Assembly: GCF_041154485.1 (NCBI RefSeq)
Contig: NZ_AP028669.1
Coordinates: 4,939,001-5,003,000, forward strand
Source of the DNA: Variovorax sp. V93
GTDB taxonomy: Bacteria; Pseudomonadota; Gammaproteobacteria; Burkholderiales; Burkholderiaceae_C
DNA: 64,000 bases
Direction of reading: 5' to 3'
The notes under the pieces were generated by a model. It saw only the letters and a program-made list of their open reading frames with translations. It made no database searches and was not told where the DNA came from. This document shows positions 49,612-59,430 of this stretch, one piece after another. A program made the translations under genes and the position numbers. The stretch's first letter is position 1. Each line of letters begins with the position of its first letter.

Positions 49612-50481
49612 TCAGTGGTGATCGTGGGCCTGGCCGATGTAGACCAGCGCCAGCATCATGAACACGAACGCCTGCAGCGTGATGATCAGGATGTGGAAGA
49701 TGGCCCAGGCCGTGCCCGCGATGATGTGGCCGATGGCCAGGCCAATACCGGTGGCCGACAGCGACCAGGCGCCGCCCATCAGCGCGATCAGCAGGAAGAT
49801 CAGTTCGCCGGCGTACATGTTGCCGAACAGCCGCATGCCGTGCGAGACGGTCTTGGCGATGAACTCGATCATCTGCATCGCGAAGTTGAACGGATACAGC
49901 GCCCAGTGGTTGCCGAACGGCGCCGTGAAGAGCTCGTGCACCCAGCCGCCCAGGCCCTTGATCTTGATGTTGTAGTAGAGGCAGACCAGCAGCACGGCCA
50001 CCGACATGCCCATTGTCACCGAGAGGTCGGCCGTGGGCACGACGCGCAGGTAGGCATGGTGCGGGTCTTCGCCGGCGATGTGGAAGATCTTGGCCCAGAT
50101 CGCCGGGAACAAATCGACCGGGAACAGGTCCATTGCATTGAGCAGGAAGATCCAGACGAAGATCGTGAGCGCCAGCGGGGCCACGAACTTGCGGCTGGTG
50201 GCGTTGTGGACGATGCCCTTGGCCTGCTGGTCGACCATTTCCACCAGCAGTTCGACGGCCGCTTGAAAACGGCCGGGAACGCCCGAAGTAGCCTTGCGGG
50301 CCGCCAGCCAGAGCAGCCAGCAACCCAGGATGCCCAGTGCTATCGAGAAGAAGAGCGAGTCGAAATTGAAAACCGAAAAGTCCGCAACACCGCCCGGCTT
50401 GGAGCTTTGCAGGTGCGTCAAGTGGTGAATGATGTATTCACCCGCGGTCTGACCATGTTCCGCAGCGTTTTCAGCAGCCAT
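49612..50481 (-). CDS. atpB: ATP synthase a subunit
   Basis: The membrane proton-channel subunit, 289 residues with about five to six helices. The essential arginine lies in [15 protein letters not shown]; conserved [12 protein letters not shown] is also seen. Lies 4 bases after atpI. Confidence 0.97.
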   Translation of the reverse strand: MAAENAAEHGQTAGEYIIHHLTHLQSSKPGGVADFSVFNFDSLFFSIALGILGCWLLWLAARKATSGVPGRFQAAVELLVEMVDQQAKGIVHNATSRKFVAPLALTIFVWIFLLNAMDLFPVDLFPAIWAKIFHIAGEDPHHAYLRVVPTADLSVTMGMSVAVLLVCLYYNIKIKGLGGWVHELFTAPFGNHWALYPFNFAMQMIEFIAKTVSHGMRLFGNMYAGELIFLLIALMGGAWSLSATGIGLAIGHIIAGTAWAIFHILIITLQAFVFMMLALVYIGQAHDHH

Positions 50482-50485
50482 TCAG

Positions 50486-50971
50486 TTACTCGTCTCTATG
50501 TTGCCGGCGCCGGGGCGAGAACATCACCGCCAACCAGGCCGCCTTCATTGTCACCACCAAACCGATCAGCATTGCTGGCCAGCTCAGCGCCGTTATCAGC
50601 CTTGGCGCTGCGAACAACATCGCAATCGACAAGGCCATCTTGACCATTTCCCACAGGAAGAACCCAACCACCGCAGTGCCCGGATTCAGGGAAGAAAACC
50701 GGCCGGTCAGGCCCCGCGCGAACACCGCAGCAGGAATGACCACCGCAATCGCGCCGTAGCCGGCGGACCACCCCAGATTTTGCCTCCCCGTCAGTCCCCA
50801 GGCGGCCAAAGCCACCAGCAGACCGACAACCAACTGCCCCGCGATGACCCACCAGGGGGAGATCGAGGGATGCCTTGCTCGCAGTTCACGCGCCTCATCG
50901 GCGGTCAACGGCTTGTATTCTGCGTCGAGGTCTTCCGCGACTTGCTCATCTTTTCGGGCGATTGTTTTCAT
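50486..50971 (-). CDS. atpI: ATP synthase subunit I
   Basis: A 161-residue membrane protein with four hydrophobic segments and a charged N-terminus, in the usual place at the head of the atp operon. AtpI helps c-ring assembly or ion handling in other species and is often dispensable. The WEMVKMALSIAMLF segment is typical of the family. Confidence 0.88.
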   Translation of the reverse strand: MKTIARKDEQVAEDLDAEYKPLTADEARELRARHPSISPWWVIAGQLVVGLLVALAAWGLTGRQNLGWSAGYGAIAVVIPAAVFARGLTGRFSSLNPGTAVVGFFLWEMVKMALSIAMLFAAPRLITALSWPAMLIGLVVTMKAAWLAVMFSPRRRQHRDE

Positions 50972-51018
50972 TTCGAATGAAGCCCGGATGACGACCCAGA
51001 ATTTCTACAAAGCCATTG

Positions 51019-51024
51019 ATTATA
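51019..51024 (-). promoter_or_regulatory. -10 box of the atp operon
   Basis: On the minus strand TATAAT lies 47 bases upstream of atpI in an AT-rich patch; no convincing -35 is seen at standard spacing. It is the best promoter candidate for the operon in the divergent 158-base gap. Confidence 0.45.
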
Positions 51025-51129
51025 AGTAAAAACCCAGCCCGTCCGGCCACCCGAGCTGTCGCGTTTGCAAATCGAGGCTTCGTTGGCTGACGAGAACCCG
51101 ACCTGCCGCGCGCAACCATAATTCCAGAC

Positions 51130-52023
51130 ATGCACCCTCTTACCGCCGCACTCCCCTCCACGCTCTGCTACCTCGACGGCGAGTACACCGCACTCAAGGA
51201 CGCACGCATCAGCGTGCTCGACCGCGGCTTCATCTTCGGCGACGGCGTCTATGAAGTCGTCCCCGTCTACGGTGGCCAGCCCTTCTGCTTCGATGAACAC
51301 ATGGCACGGCTCGATCGCTCGCTGGCCGAACTGCAGATCGCCAACCCACTCACGCTCGCCCAGTGGCGCGGCATCGTGATGCGGCTCGTCGAGCCGGGCG
51401 GCGATGCGCCCCAGGCCGTGTACTTTCAAGTTACCCGCGGTGTCGCGCCGCGCGATCATGCCATGACCCGGGGCGTGCGCCCGACGGTGTTCGTGATGGT
51501 GAATCCGCTGCCGCCGGTGGCCGATGCCGTGCGCGCCAAGGGCGTGGCCTGCGTGAGCGCGGCCGACTTCCGCTGGCAGAAGGCGCACATCAAGAGCACC
51601 AGTCTGCTGGGCGCGGTGCTGGCGCGGCAGATCAGCGTCGAGGCCGGCGCGGCCGAGACCATCATGTTCCGCGACGAATGGCTCAGCGAGGCATCGTCCA
51701 GCAATGTGTGGATCGCCAAGGATGGCGGCCTTATCGGACCGCCCAAGGACAACCTGGTGCTGACCGGCATCCGCTACGGCCTGCTCGAACGCCTGTGCGC
51801 CGAATGCGGCATCCCGTTTGCGCTGCGCCGCATCTCGCGCAGCGAAGTGTTCGGTGCCGACGAGCTGCTGCTTTCGTCGGCCAGCAAGGAGGTGCTGCCG
51901 GTCGTGACGCTCGATGGCCAGCCCATTGGGAACGGCCGCCCCGGCCCCATCTACCAAGCCTTGTATGCGGCTTACCAGAAGGCCAAGCTGCACAACGCGC
52001 AAACGCAAGGAGTTCCCGCATGA
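51130..52023 (+). CDS. dat: D-amino-acid aminotransferase (class IV)
   Basis: A 297-residue PLP-dependent transaminase (fold type IV). Features: SVLDRGFIFGDGVYEVVPVY near the N-terminus, the PLP lysine in QKAHIKSTSLLG, and WLSEASSSNVWIA with the TGI phosphate-binding segment LTGIRYGLLERL. It interconverts D-alanine, D-glutamate and keto acids, supplying D-glutamate for cell wall. No Shine-Dalgarno site is seen before the ATG. Overlaps the next gene by ATGA. Confidence 0.88.
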   Translation: MHPLTAALPSTLCYLDGEYTALKDARISVLDRGFIFGDGVYEVVPVYGGQPFCFDEHMARLDRSLAELQIANPLTLAQWRGIVMRLVEPGGDAPQAVYFQVTRGVAPRDHAMTRGVRPTVFVMVNPLPPVADAVRAKGVACVSAADFRWQKAHIKSTSLLGAVLARQISVEAGAAETIMFRDEWLSEASSSNVWIAKDGGLIGPPKDNLVLTGIRYGLLERLCAECGIPFALRRISRSEVFGADELLLSSASKEVLPVVTLDGQPIGNGRPGPIYQALYAAYQKAKLHNAQTQGVPA

Positions 52024-52334
52024 CCGACACCAAGGACAACATCGAAACCGCCACCGTTCACGTTCCCGATCCGCGCAAGGAATCGCTGATCGAGTACCCC
52101 TCGCAGTTCCCGATCAAGGTCATGGGCGCCAAGGCCGATGGCTTCGTGCATGCCATCACGCAGATTGCCGAACGCTTCGATCCGGTCTTCGATGCCACCA
52201 CGGTCGAGCTGCGCGACAGCAAGGCGGGCAACTACCTGGGCGTGACGATCACCGTCACCGCCACCAGCCGCGAGCAGCTCGACGATCTCTACCGGGCACT
52301 GTCGAGCCATCCGATGGTCAAGGTCGTTCTCTGA
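52020..52334 (+). CDS. YbeD/DUF493-family protein
   Basis: A 104-residue small ACT-like-fold protein, with [19 protein letters not shown] and [33 protein letters not shown]. In many proteobacteria ybeD sits immediately before lipB; its role is probably regulatory but unproven. Translationally coupled to dat. Confidence 0.92.
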   Translation: MTDTKDNIETATVHVPDPRKESLIEYPSQFPIKVMGAKADGFVHAITQIAERFDPVFDATTVELRDSKAGNYLGVTITVTATSREQLDDLYRALSSHPMVKVVL

Positions 52335-52356
52335 AGCAGTGAGCGCCGAGCACGCA

Positions 52357-53037
52357 ATGCGCACGGGCATCGAACTGAAATGGCTCGGTGCCACCGACTA
52401 CGCCGCCACCTACGGCGCGATGAAGCAGTTCACGCTCGAGCGCCTGCCCGAGACGCTCGATGCGCTGTGGGTCTGCGAGCACACGCCGGTCTTCACGCAG
52501 GGCCTCGCCGGCAAGCAGGACCACATCCTGAACCCCGGCAACATCCCGGTCGTGCAGACCGACCGCGGCGGCCAGGTCACTTTCCACGGCCCCGGCCAGG
52601 TGGTGGCCTATCCGCTGATCGACCTGCGCCGCGCCGGCTACTTCGTGAAGGAATACGTCTTTCGCATCGAGGAATCGGTGCTGCGCACGCTGGCGCACTT
52701 CGGGGTGACGGGCCACCGCGTGGCGGGCGCGCCGGGCATCTACGTGCGGCTCGACGACCCTTTTTCGCATGCCGCGCTGACCGGCCCGCTGCCCGCCGGC
52801 GACCCGTTCCGCGGCCTCGGCAAGATCGCCGCGCTCGGCATCAAGGTGAGCCGCCACGCCACCTACCACGGCGTGGCGCTCAACGTCGCGATGGACCTCG
52901 AACCCTTCTCGCGCATCAACCCTTGCGGCTATGCGGGGCTGCAAACGGTCGATCTTTCTACAATCGGGGTCCAAACCACATGGGAAGAAGCTGCCCGGGT
53001 CCTGAGCCAGAAGCTCAGCACCTACCTGGCGCCTTGA
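52357..53037 (+). CDS. lipB: Lipoyl(octanoyl) transferase LipB
   Basis: Moves an octanoyl group from acyl carrier protein to lipoyl domains. The 226-residue product has [22 protein letters not shown], the catalytic lysine in [12 protein letters not shown] and the cysteine in INPCGYAGL. The ATG at 52357 gives a typical length; an in-frame GTG 18 bases earlier is possible. It lies 7 bases before lipA. Confidence 0.95.
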   Translation: MRTGIELKWLGATDYAATYGAMKQFTLERLPETLDALWVCEHTPVFTQGLAGKQDHILNPGNIPVVQTDRGGQVTFHGPGQVVAYPLIDLRRAGYFVKEYVFRIEESVLRTLAHFGVTGHRVAGAPGIYVRLDDPFSHAALTGPLPAGDPFRGLGKIAALGIKVSRHATYHGVALNVAMDLEPFSRINPCGYAGLQTVDLSTIGVQTTWEEAARVLSQKLSTYLAP

Positions 53038-53044
53038 CACTCCA

Positions 53045-54028
53045 ATGAGCACCACAGAAGTCGTCCGCGACGCCCAGAGCGCCGAAACCTACAACCCGCT
53101 GGCCAAGCAGAAGGCCGCGGCCAAGCTCTCGCGCATCCCCGTCAAGGTGGTGCAGCAGGGCGAGGTGCTCAAGAAGCCCGAGTGGATCCGCGTGAAGGCC
53201 GGCAGCCCCACCACGCGCTTCTACGAGATCAAGCAGATCCTGCGCGAGAGCAACCTGCACACGGTCTGCGAAGAAGCCTCGTGCCCGAACATCGGCGAAT
53301 GCTTCGGCAACGGCACCGCCACCTTCATGATCATGGGCGACAAGTGCACGCGCCGCTGCCCGTTCTGCGACGTGGGCCACGGCCGCCCCGACCCGCTCGA
53401 CAAGGACGAGCCGCTCAACCTCGCGAAGACCATCGCCAAGCTGCGCCTGAAGTACGTGGTGATCACCAGCGTCGACCGCGACGACCTGCGCGACGGCGGC
53501 AGCCAGCATTTCGTCGACTGCATCACCAACATCCGCGAGCTCTCGCCGATGACGCAGATCGAGATCCTCGTGCCCGACTTCCGCGGCCGCGACGACCGCG
53601 CGCTCGAGATCCTCAAGGCCGCGCCGCCGGACGTGATGAACCACAACCTCGAAACCGCGCCGCGCCTCTACAAGGAAGCGCGCCCGGGCAGCGACTACCA
53701 GTTCAGCCTCAACCTGCTGAAGAAGTTCAAGGCGCTGCATCCGCAGGTTCCGACCAAGAGCGGCATCATGGTGGGCCTGGGCGAAACCGACGAAGAGATC
53801 CTTCAGGTGATGCGCGACATGCGCGCGCACGACATCGACATGCTGACCATCGGCCAGTACCTGTCGCCGTCGGGCTCGCATCTGCCGGTGCGCCGCTACG
53901 TGCATCCCGACACCTTCAAGATGTTCGAGGAAGAGGCCTACAAGATGGGCTTCAGCCACGCGGCGGTGGGTGCGATGGTGCGGTCGAGCTATCACGCGGA
54001 TCAGCAGGCGCACGCCGCCGGCGTCTGA
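53045..54028 (+). CDS. lipA: Lipoyl synthase LipA
   Basis: A radical SAM enzyme that inserts two sulfurs into octanoyl groups. The auxiliary-cluster cysteines are in [12 protein letters not shown] and the SAM-cluster triad in CTRRCPFC. The C-terminal [10 protein letters not shown] includes the conserved serine that binds the auxiliary cluster. 327 residues, standard length. Confidence 0.97.
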   Translation: MSTTEVVRDAQSAETYNPLAKQKAAAKLSRIPVKVVQQGEVLKKPEWIRVKAGSPTTRFYEIKQILRESNLHTVCEEASCPNIGECFGNGTATFMIMGDKCTRRCPFCDVGHGRPDPLDKDEPLNLAKTIAKLRLKYVVITSVDRDDLRDGGSQHFVDCITNIRELSPMTQIEILVPDFRGRDDRALEILKAAPPDVMNHNLETAPRLYKEARPGSDYQFSLNLLKKFKALHPQVPTKSGIMVGLGETDEEILQVMRDMRAHDIDMLTIGQYLSPSGSHLPVRRYVHPDTFKMFEEEAYKMGFSHAAVGAMVRSSYHADQQAHAAGV

Positions 54029-54045
54029 GCGCCCCCCGACGAGCG

Positions 54046-55614
54046 TCAGTGCCCGCCGGCCGCCCGAGGTGATGCGTCCCGCGCGGACGAAGCCTGACGA
54101 CGACCGAACACCGCGAGGCTGAGCGCCGCGGCCAGCCAGGCGCCGAGCCCGCCGTACAGCATGACCCAGCCGAAGCCATGGGCCACGGCGGCCTGCAGGA
54201 GTGCAGCGGAGGCATCCGGCACCGCCAGCGTCGCCAGCGCCTGCTGCGCGCCCGCCATATCCCCGCCCGCGAGCTGCCCGGCCAGGGCGCGCAGCCGCGC
54301 CGCATCGAGCGCCGTCCCCAGCGAGCCCCGCAGCGCAGCCAGGATGCCCGCCACCAGCACCAGGCCCATCAGCGCGATGTTGATGGCCAGCGAGATGAGC
54401 CGCGCGCTGACGTCCATGCCCGAGGCCATGCCGGCGCGATGCGCGGGCACCGAGGCGGTGGTCATGTTGGTCGCGGGCGTGGTGGTCAGGCCCAGGCCGA
54501 TGCCGGCAATGAGCGCACCGGGCAGCACCGTCCAGCCGCCCAGGTGCGCGAGGCCGCTGCCCCACTTCATCGCCATGAAGCCCAGGCCGATCAGGAACAG
54601 GCCGGCGGGGATCACGAAGCGCGCCTGGTAGCGCAGCAGCAGCCATTGCGCGATCGGCGGCATCACCAGGAAAGGCACCGTGTAGACCAGCAGCGCCAGC
54701 CCCACGGTGGCCGTGTCGTAGCCCAGGCCGGCGGAAAAATACAGCGGCAGGTAGATCATGAACGGCCAGTAGCTGCAGTTCATGCCGATGCAGCCGACGA
54801 TGGCACCCGAGAAGTCGCGGATGCGGAACACCGAGAAGTCGAACATCGGGTGCGGATGGAAGCGCTCCACCGCGACGAAGGCTGCGAGGCCCGCCGCGGT
54901 GACGGCCATCAGCCCCAGCGCGGCCGGGCTGGTCCAGCCCAGGCTGTCGCCCTGCGTGATCAGCCAGGTGAGCCCGAGCACCGCGATGGTCAGCGTGACG
55001 ATGCCCGCCAGGTCCAGCTTCTGCTGGCTGGCCAGCGGATCGCGGGACTCCGCCACGCCGGCCATGATCAGCGCCAGCCCGAGCAGCGCCAGCGGCGCAT
55101 GCACCAGGAAGACCCAGTGCCAGCTGGCCAGCGCAATGATCGCGCCGCCCACCACCGGCCCGAAGCCCAGGCCGATGCCGGCCACCACGCCCCAGATCGC
55201 GAAGGCACGGCCGCGCGCCCGGCCATCCGGAAACTGGTGCGACAGGATCGCAATGGAGCAGATGAACATCGCGCCGCCCGCCATGCCCTGCAGGAAGCGC
55301 GCGGCAATCAGCACCGGCGTGGCGGCCGCCAGGCCGCACAGCAGCGAGGCCACGCCGAAGGCCAGCACCGTGAGCGCGAACATGCGGCGCCGCCCGTAGC
55401 GGTCGGCCAGGGTGCCGGTGGCCATCAGCACCGTGGTGCAGGCGATGGTGTAGGCGTTCATGATCCATTGCAGGTCCTGGAAGTCGGCGTGCAGCCGCGC
55501 CTCCAGCACCGGCAGGATGATCGGCACGCTGGAAATCTCCAGGCCGAACATCAGAGCCGCCAGGCAGATGGCGGCCAGCGCGAGGGAGGGATGGCGGGGG
55601 GAGGAAGAGGACAT
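54046..55614 (-). CDS. MFS drug exporter, DHA2 family
   Basis: A 522-residue transporter with about 14 membrane segments, as in EmrB/QacA. Motif A reads GTLADRYGRRRMF; motif C-like glycine-rich segments such as GVVAGIGLGFGPVVGGAI follow. The N-terminus begins ICLAALMFGLEISSVPIILPVL. It is divergent from a LysR gene across an AT-rich region and is probably its target. Substrate unknown. Confidence 0.9.
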   Translation of the reverse strand: MSSSSPRHPSLALAAICLAALMFGLEISSVPIILPVLEARLHADFQDLQWIMNAYTIACTTVLMATGTLADRYGRRRMFALTVLAFGVASLLCGLAAATPVLIAARFLQGMAGGAMFICSIAILSHQFPDGRARGRAFAIWGVVAGIGLGFGPVVGGAIIALASWHWVFLVHAPLALLGLALIMAGVAESRDPLASQQKLDLAGIVTLTIAVLGLTWLITQGDSLGWTSPAALGLMAVTAAGLAAFVAVERFHPHPMFDFSVFRIRDFSGAIVGCIGMNCSYWPFMIYLPLYFSAGLGYDTATVGLALLVYTVPFLVMPPIAQWLLLRYQARFVIPAGLFLIGLGFMAMKWGSGLAHLGGWTVLPGALIAGIGLGLTTTPATNMTTASVPAHRAGMASGMDVSARLISLAINIALMGLVLVAGILAALRGSLGTALDAARLRALAGQLAGGDMAGAQQALATLAVPDASAALLQAAVAHGFGWVMLYGGLGAWLAAALSLAVFGRRQASSARDASPRAAGGH

Positions 55615-55662
55615 CGGGGCCTGAAGGGAAAGAAGGTGGTCCGAGGCATTCTCAAGACCCCG

Positions 55663-55715
55663 ATTTCATTAGGCAAATGATTAAATTTCTACCCATTCAA
55701 TACGTAATTTCATTA
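55663..55715. promoter_or_regulatory. AT-rich operator region between the MFS and LysR genes
   Basis: ATTTCATTA occurs twice in the same direction (55663 and 55707). The first copy overlaps the inverted repeat TCATT-N5-AATGA (55666-55680), which fits a LysR-type site. The patch is strikingly AT-rich for this genome. Confidence 0.5.
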
Positions 55716-55727
55716 ATCTAGGTAGCC

Positions 55728-56633
55728 ATGAGCTTCGACACCGGCCTGCTGCAGGCCTTCATCGCCGTCCACCGGGCCAACGGCTTCACCCGCGCCGCCG
55801 AGCAGCTGCACCTGACGCAATCGGCGGTCAGCCACCAGATCCGCCGGCTCGAGGAACTGGTCGGGCGCCCGCTGTTCCACCGCACCACGCGGCGCCTGCG
55901 CCTGACCGCCGATGGCGAGGACTTCCTGCGCCATGCCGAGCGCATCCTGCAGGCGCAGGACGCGCTGGCGCGGCACTTCCGCTGCTCGCCGATCGAAGGC
56001 ACGGTGCGCTTCGGCGTGCCCGAGAGCTTCATGAGCGAGGGCCTGCCGCAACTGCTGCAACAGTTCGCGCGCAGCTGCCCCAACGTGCGGCTGGAAGTGA
56101 GCGTGGGCCTGACGCTCGACCTGGCCACGATGGTGCGCGAGCGCGAGCTCGACCTGGCGGTGGTGGTGTCGGTCTCGGGCGAGGTCGAGGGCACGCTGCT
56201 GCGGCGCCTGCCGATGGTGTGGGCCGCGGCCGAAGGCTTCGAGCGCACGGAGGGCGCCTCGCTGCCGCTGGCCTATTCGCCGCCGCCCTGCGTATGCCGC
56301 CAGGTCAGCATCGATGCGCTGAACCAGGCCGGCATTCCCTGGCACGGCGCCTTCAGCTCGCACAGCCTGCAGGACCTGCGTATGGCAGCGCTGAGCGGCC
56401 TCGCGGTGGCCACCTTCACGCGCGACAACCTGCGCCCCGGCATGGCGGCGCTGGACGAGCGCGACGGCCTGCCCGCGCTGCCAATGCTGGACTTCACGCT
56501 GGCCTACGGCGAAGGCGATGCGGGGGAGCGCAGCCCGGCCGTGGCCGAACTCGGCCGCCTGATCGAACAGGCCGAGTGGGCGCGCCGGGACAAGCCTGTG
56601 CGGCAGCCGCGCCGCACGCTGCGCGCGGCATAG
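55728..56633 (+). CDS. LysR-family regulator, divergent from the MFS exporter
   Basis: A 301-residue LysR regulator with winged helix GLLQAFIAVHRANGFTRAAEQL and SAVSHQIRRLEELVGRPLFHRT, and an effector domain beginning near GTVRFGVPESF. It probably controls the MFS gene across the shared AT-rich intergenic region. Confidence 0.9.
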   Translation: MSFDTGLLQAFIAVHRANGFTRAAEQLHLTQSAVSHQIRRLEELVGRPLFHRTTRRLRLTADGEDFLRHAERILQAQDALARHFRCSPIEGTVRFGVPESFMSEGLPQLLQQFARSCPNVRLEVSVGLTLDLATMVRERELDLAVVVSVSGEVEGTLLRRLPMVWAAAEGFERTEGASLPLAYSPPPCVCRQVSIDALNQAGIPWHGAFSSHSLQDLRMAALSGLAVATFTRDNLRPGMAALDERDGLPALPMLDFTLAYGEGDAGERSPAVAELGRLIEQAEWARRDKPVRQPRRTLRAA

Positions 56634-56713
56634 GCTCGCGCCCGTCGCATGCGGCTCACCGCCGGGCTGGCGTCTTCGCTATCCTGCCGTCTGGCCAAGA
56701 CGAAGGATAGATT

Positions 56714-58276
56714 TTGCAAACGCACCCTGCCATTCAAGCCGCCATGGAGCGCAGCTTCGGCGCCATCGCCGACCTGGTTCGCCTCCACGCACAACACACG
56801 CCCGACCATGCCGCGCTCGCGGACACGCAACAGGCACTGAACTATGGCGCGCTCGACGCGCTGATGGACCGCGTCGCGGCCAGCCTGCAGCGCGATGGGC
56901 TCCAGCCCGGCGATGCCATCGCGGTCTGCGCGGCGTCCTCGGTGAACTATGCGGCGGTGTTCCTCGGCGCCTTGCGCGCGGGCGTCGCGGTCGCGCCGCT
57001 GGCACCCGGCTCCACGCCGGCCAGCCTGGCCCGCATGATCGAGGATGCCGAGGCGCGCATCCTCTTCACCGATGCGTCGGCAGCCGAGGTCGTCGGCCCT
57101 GCGAAGGAAGACGGCATCCCGCGCGTGGCGCTCGACGGCTCCGCCGCCGGGCAGGCCCTCGAGCGCTGGCTGGCTCCCGCAGGCACGCAGCCGCGTGCCG
57201 TGGAAACGCAGCCCTCGTGGCCCTTCAACATCATCTATTCGTCGGGCACCACCGGCGAGCCCAAGGGCATCGTGCAGGGCCACGGCATGCGCTGGGCCCA
57301 TGTGCAGCGCGGCGCCAAGTACGGCTATGGCCCGGACACCGTCACGCTGCTGTCGACGCCGCTCTATTCGAACACCACGCTGGTGGTGTTCTTTCCGACC
57401 ATTGCCTTCGGCGGCTGCGTGGTGCTGATGCCCAAGTTCGACGCGCTCGGCTACCTGCAGCTGGCCGAGCAGCGCCGCGTGACGCACACCATGCTGGTGC
57501 CGGTGCAGTACCAGCGCCTGATGGCGCATCCGCGCTTCGACGCGCACGACCTCTCGTCCTTCCGCTTCAAGTTCAGCACCAGCGCACCCTTCAACGCCGC
57601 GCTCAAGGCCGACGTGCTCAAGCGCTGGCCCGGCGGGCTGATCGAGTTCTACGGCATGACCGAAGGCGGCGGCACCTGCATCCTCGAAGCCCATCTGCAT
57701 CCGGACAAGCTGCACACCGTCGGCCAGCCGGCCGAAGGCAGCGACATCCGCCTGATCGACGAGGAGGGCCGCGAGATCCCGCGCGCCAGCATCGAGCTGG
57801 CCGGCGAGGTGGTGGGCCATTCGGCCGGCATGATGACCGGCTACCACCGCCAGCCCGAGAAGACGCGCGAGGCCGAGTGGTTCGACGCCGCCGGCAAGCG
57901 CTTCATCCGCACCGGCGACATCGGCCGCTTCGATGCCGAGGGCTTCCTCACGCTGTTCGACCGCAAGAAGGACATGATCATCAGCGGCGGCTTCAACATC
58001 TATCCAAGCGATCTCGAAGCAGTGCTGCGCAGCCATGCGGCCGTGGCCGACGTGGCGGTGGTCGGCGTGCCTTCTGAGCAATGGGGCGAGACGCCGGTGG
58101 CCTTCGTGGTGCGCCGCGCGGGCGATGGCACTTCCGAGGACGCGCTGCTGCAATGGGCCAATGCGCAGCTCGGCAAGACGCAACGCCTGGCGCGGCTGCA
58201 GTTCATCGACGAGCTGCCGCGCAGCGCGATCGGCAAGGTGCTCAAGCGGGAGTTGCGTGAACTCGTCGGCCGCTGA
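56714..58276 (+). CDS. AMP-dependent acyl-CoA synthetase/ligase
   Basis: A 520-residue adenylating enzyme. The AMP-binding loop is YSSGTTGEPKGI; EFYGMTEGGG and FIRTGDIGRFDAEGFLTLFDRKKDMIISGG are later core motifs, and the catalytic lysine is in SAIGKVLKRELREL. It activates a carboxylic acid as a CoA thioester; chain or ring specificity is unclear. A TTG start was chosen because GAAGGA lies 6 bases before it; an ATG 30 bases later lacks such a site. Its 3' end overlaps the next gene by 20 bases. Confidence 0.9.
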   Translation: MQTHPAIQAAMERSFGAIADLVRLHAQHTPDHAALADTQQALNYGALDALMDRVAASLQRDGLQPGDAIAVCAASSVNYAAVFLGALRAGVAVAPLAPGSTPASLARMIEDAEARILFTDASAAEVVGPAKEDGIPRVALDGSAAGQALERWLAPAGTQPRAVETQPSWPFNIIYSSGTTGEPKGIVQGHGMRWAHVQRGAKYGYGPDTVTLLSTPLYSNTTLVVFFPTIAFGGCVVLMPKFDALGYLQLAEQRRVTHTMLVPVQYQRLMAHPRFDAHDLSSFRFKFSTSAPFNAALKADVLKRWPGGLIEFYGMTEGGGTCILEAHLHPDKLHTVGQPAEGSDIRLIDEEGREIPRASIELAGEVVGHSAGMMTGYHRQPEKTREAEWFDAAGKRFIRTGDIGRFDAEGFLTLFDRKKDMIISGGFNIYPSDLEAVLRSHAAVADVAVVGVPSEQWGETPVAFVVRRAGDGTSEDALLQWANAQLGKTQRLARLQFIDELPRSAIGKVLKRELRELVGR

Positions 58277-59393
58277 AGCACAGGCGCAGGCAGCCGCGTC
58301 CTCCGAACAAGGCGGCGGCAACGGCCTGCTGTGGCTGCTGGCCGCCGTTGCGGTGCTGTTCGCCTTCCTGCGCCCGCGTGCGCCGATGGACTGGCTCCGT
58401 TTGGTCGACTGGCAGACCGTGGGCGCGCTGGCCGGGCTGCTCGCGATCACGCAGGGGGTCGAGAAAAGCGGCATGCTGCAGGCCGCCGCCGAGCGCCTGC
58501 TCGCGCGCACCCACAGCCAGCGCAGCCTGGCGCTGCTGCTGACCGCCAGTGCGGCGTTCCTGTCCGCGCTGGTGACCAACGACGTGAGCCTGTTCCTGCT
58601 GGTGCCGCTGACGCGCGTGCTCGCCAGCCAGGCGCACCTGCCGCTCGCGCGGCTGGTGGTGCTCGAGGCACTGGCCGTCAATGCGGGTTCGGCCCTCACG
58701 CCCATCGGCAATCCGCAGAACCTCTACCTCTGGCACCGCTCGGGCGAGAGCTTCGTCGGCTTCATGGGCATGATGCTGCCGACCGTGGCCGTGATGCTGT
58801 TCTGGCTCTTCGCCGCGGCCTGGCTGCTGGTGCCGCGCACGCCCATCGCGCTCAAGCCCGAGACCGAAGCCGCGCCGGTGCAGCCGCGCCTTTTGGCACT
58901 GGCGGGCGTCCTGTTCGTCGGTTTCGTGGTCGCGCTCGACCGGCACTGGCTGCTCGCGGGCCTGGGCGTGGTGTTCGCGGTGTTCCTGCTGACTTATCCG
59001 CGCGTGCTGAAGGGCATCGACTGGGCACTGCTCGCGATCATTGCGCTGATGTTCGTGGACCTGCGGCAGCTGGCCGAGCTGCCGGCGGTTCAATCGTTGC
59101 TGAACCACTGGCCCATCACCGAAGGATGGCGCGCCTACCTCGCCGCCATCGTCGCCTCGCAGCTCATCAGCAACGTGCCGGCGGCGATCCTGCTCGACGG
59201 CCATGTGCGCGACCTGCCCGCGCTCGCGGCCGGCGTGAGCGTGGGCGGCTTCGGCTGCGTGCTGGGCTCGCTGGCCAACCTGATCGCGCTGCGGCTGGCC
59301 AAGTTGCCGCACGGGCTGCGCGAGTTCCATCGCATCAGCATCCCGTTCCTGCTGGTGTGCGCGGCCTCGGCGCTGCTGCTGCGGCTGGGGTGA
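58257..59393 (+). CDS. Anion/Na+ transporter of the SLC13/ArsB-NhaD superfamily
   Basis: A 378-residue membrane protein with about ten to eleven helices. The motif FLSALVTNDVSLFLLVPL and the repeat-related LISNVPAAILL mark the ion-transporter fold, as does ALTPIGNPQNLYLWHRSG. A GTG start with GGGAG upstream overlaps the ligase gene by 20 bases, so the two are coupled. It may import a carboxylate that the ligase activates, or export an anion; the sequence does not decide. Confidence 0.82.
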   Translation: MNSSAAEAQAQAAASSEQGGGNGLLWLLAAVAVLFAFLRPRAPMDWLRLVDWQTVGALAGLLAITQGVEKSGMLQAAAERLLARTHSQRSLALLLTASAAFLSALVTNDVSLFLLVPLTRVLASQAHLPLARLVVLEALAVNAGSALTPIGNPQNLYLWHRSGESFVGFMGMMLPTVAVMLFWLFAAAWLLVPRTPIALKPETEAAPVQPRLLALAGVLFVGFVVALDRHWLLAGLGVVFAVFLLTYPRVLKGIDWALLAIIALMFVDLRQLAELPAVQSLLNHWPITEGWRAYLAAIVASQLISNVPAAILLDGHVRDLPALAAGVSVGGFGCVLGSLANLIALRLAKLPHGLREFHRISIPFLLVCAASALLLRLG

Positions 59394-59430
59394 CAGGCGG
59401 GGATCCCCGCAGGACAATGGCCCCTCTCCC

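Noticed and set aside
56504..58711. A 735-codon minus-strand frame opposite the acyl-CoA ligase gene
   Set aside because: Shadow of the ligase; no recognisable motif.
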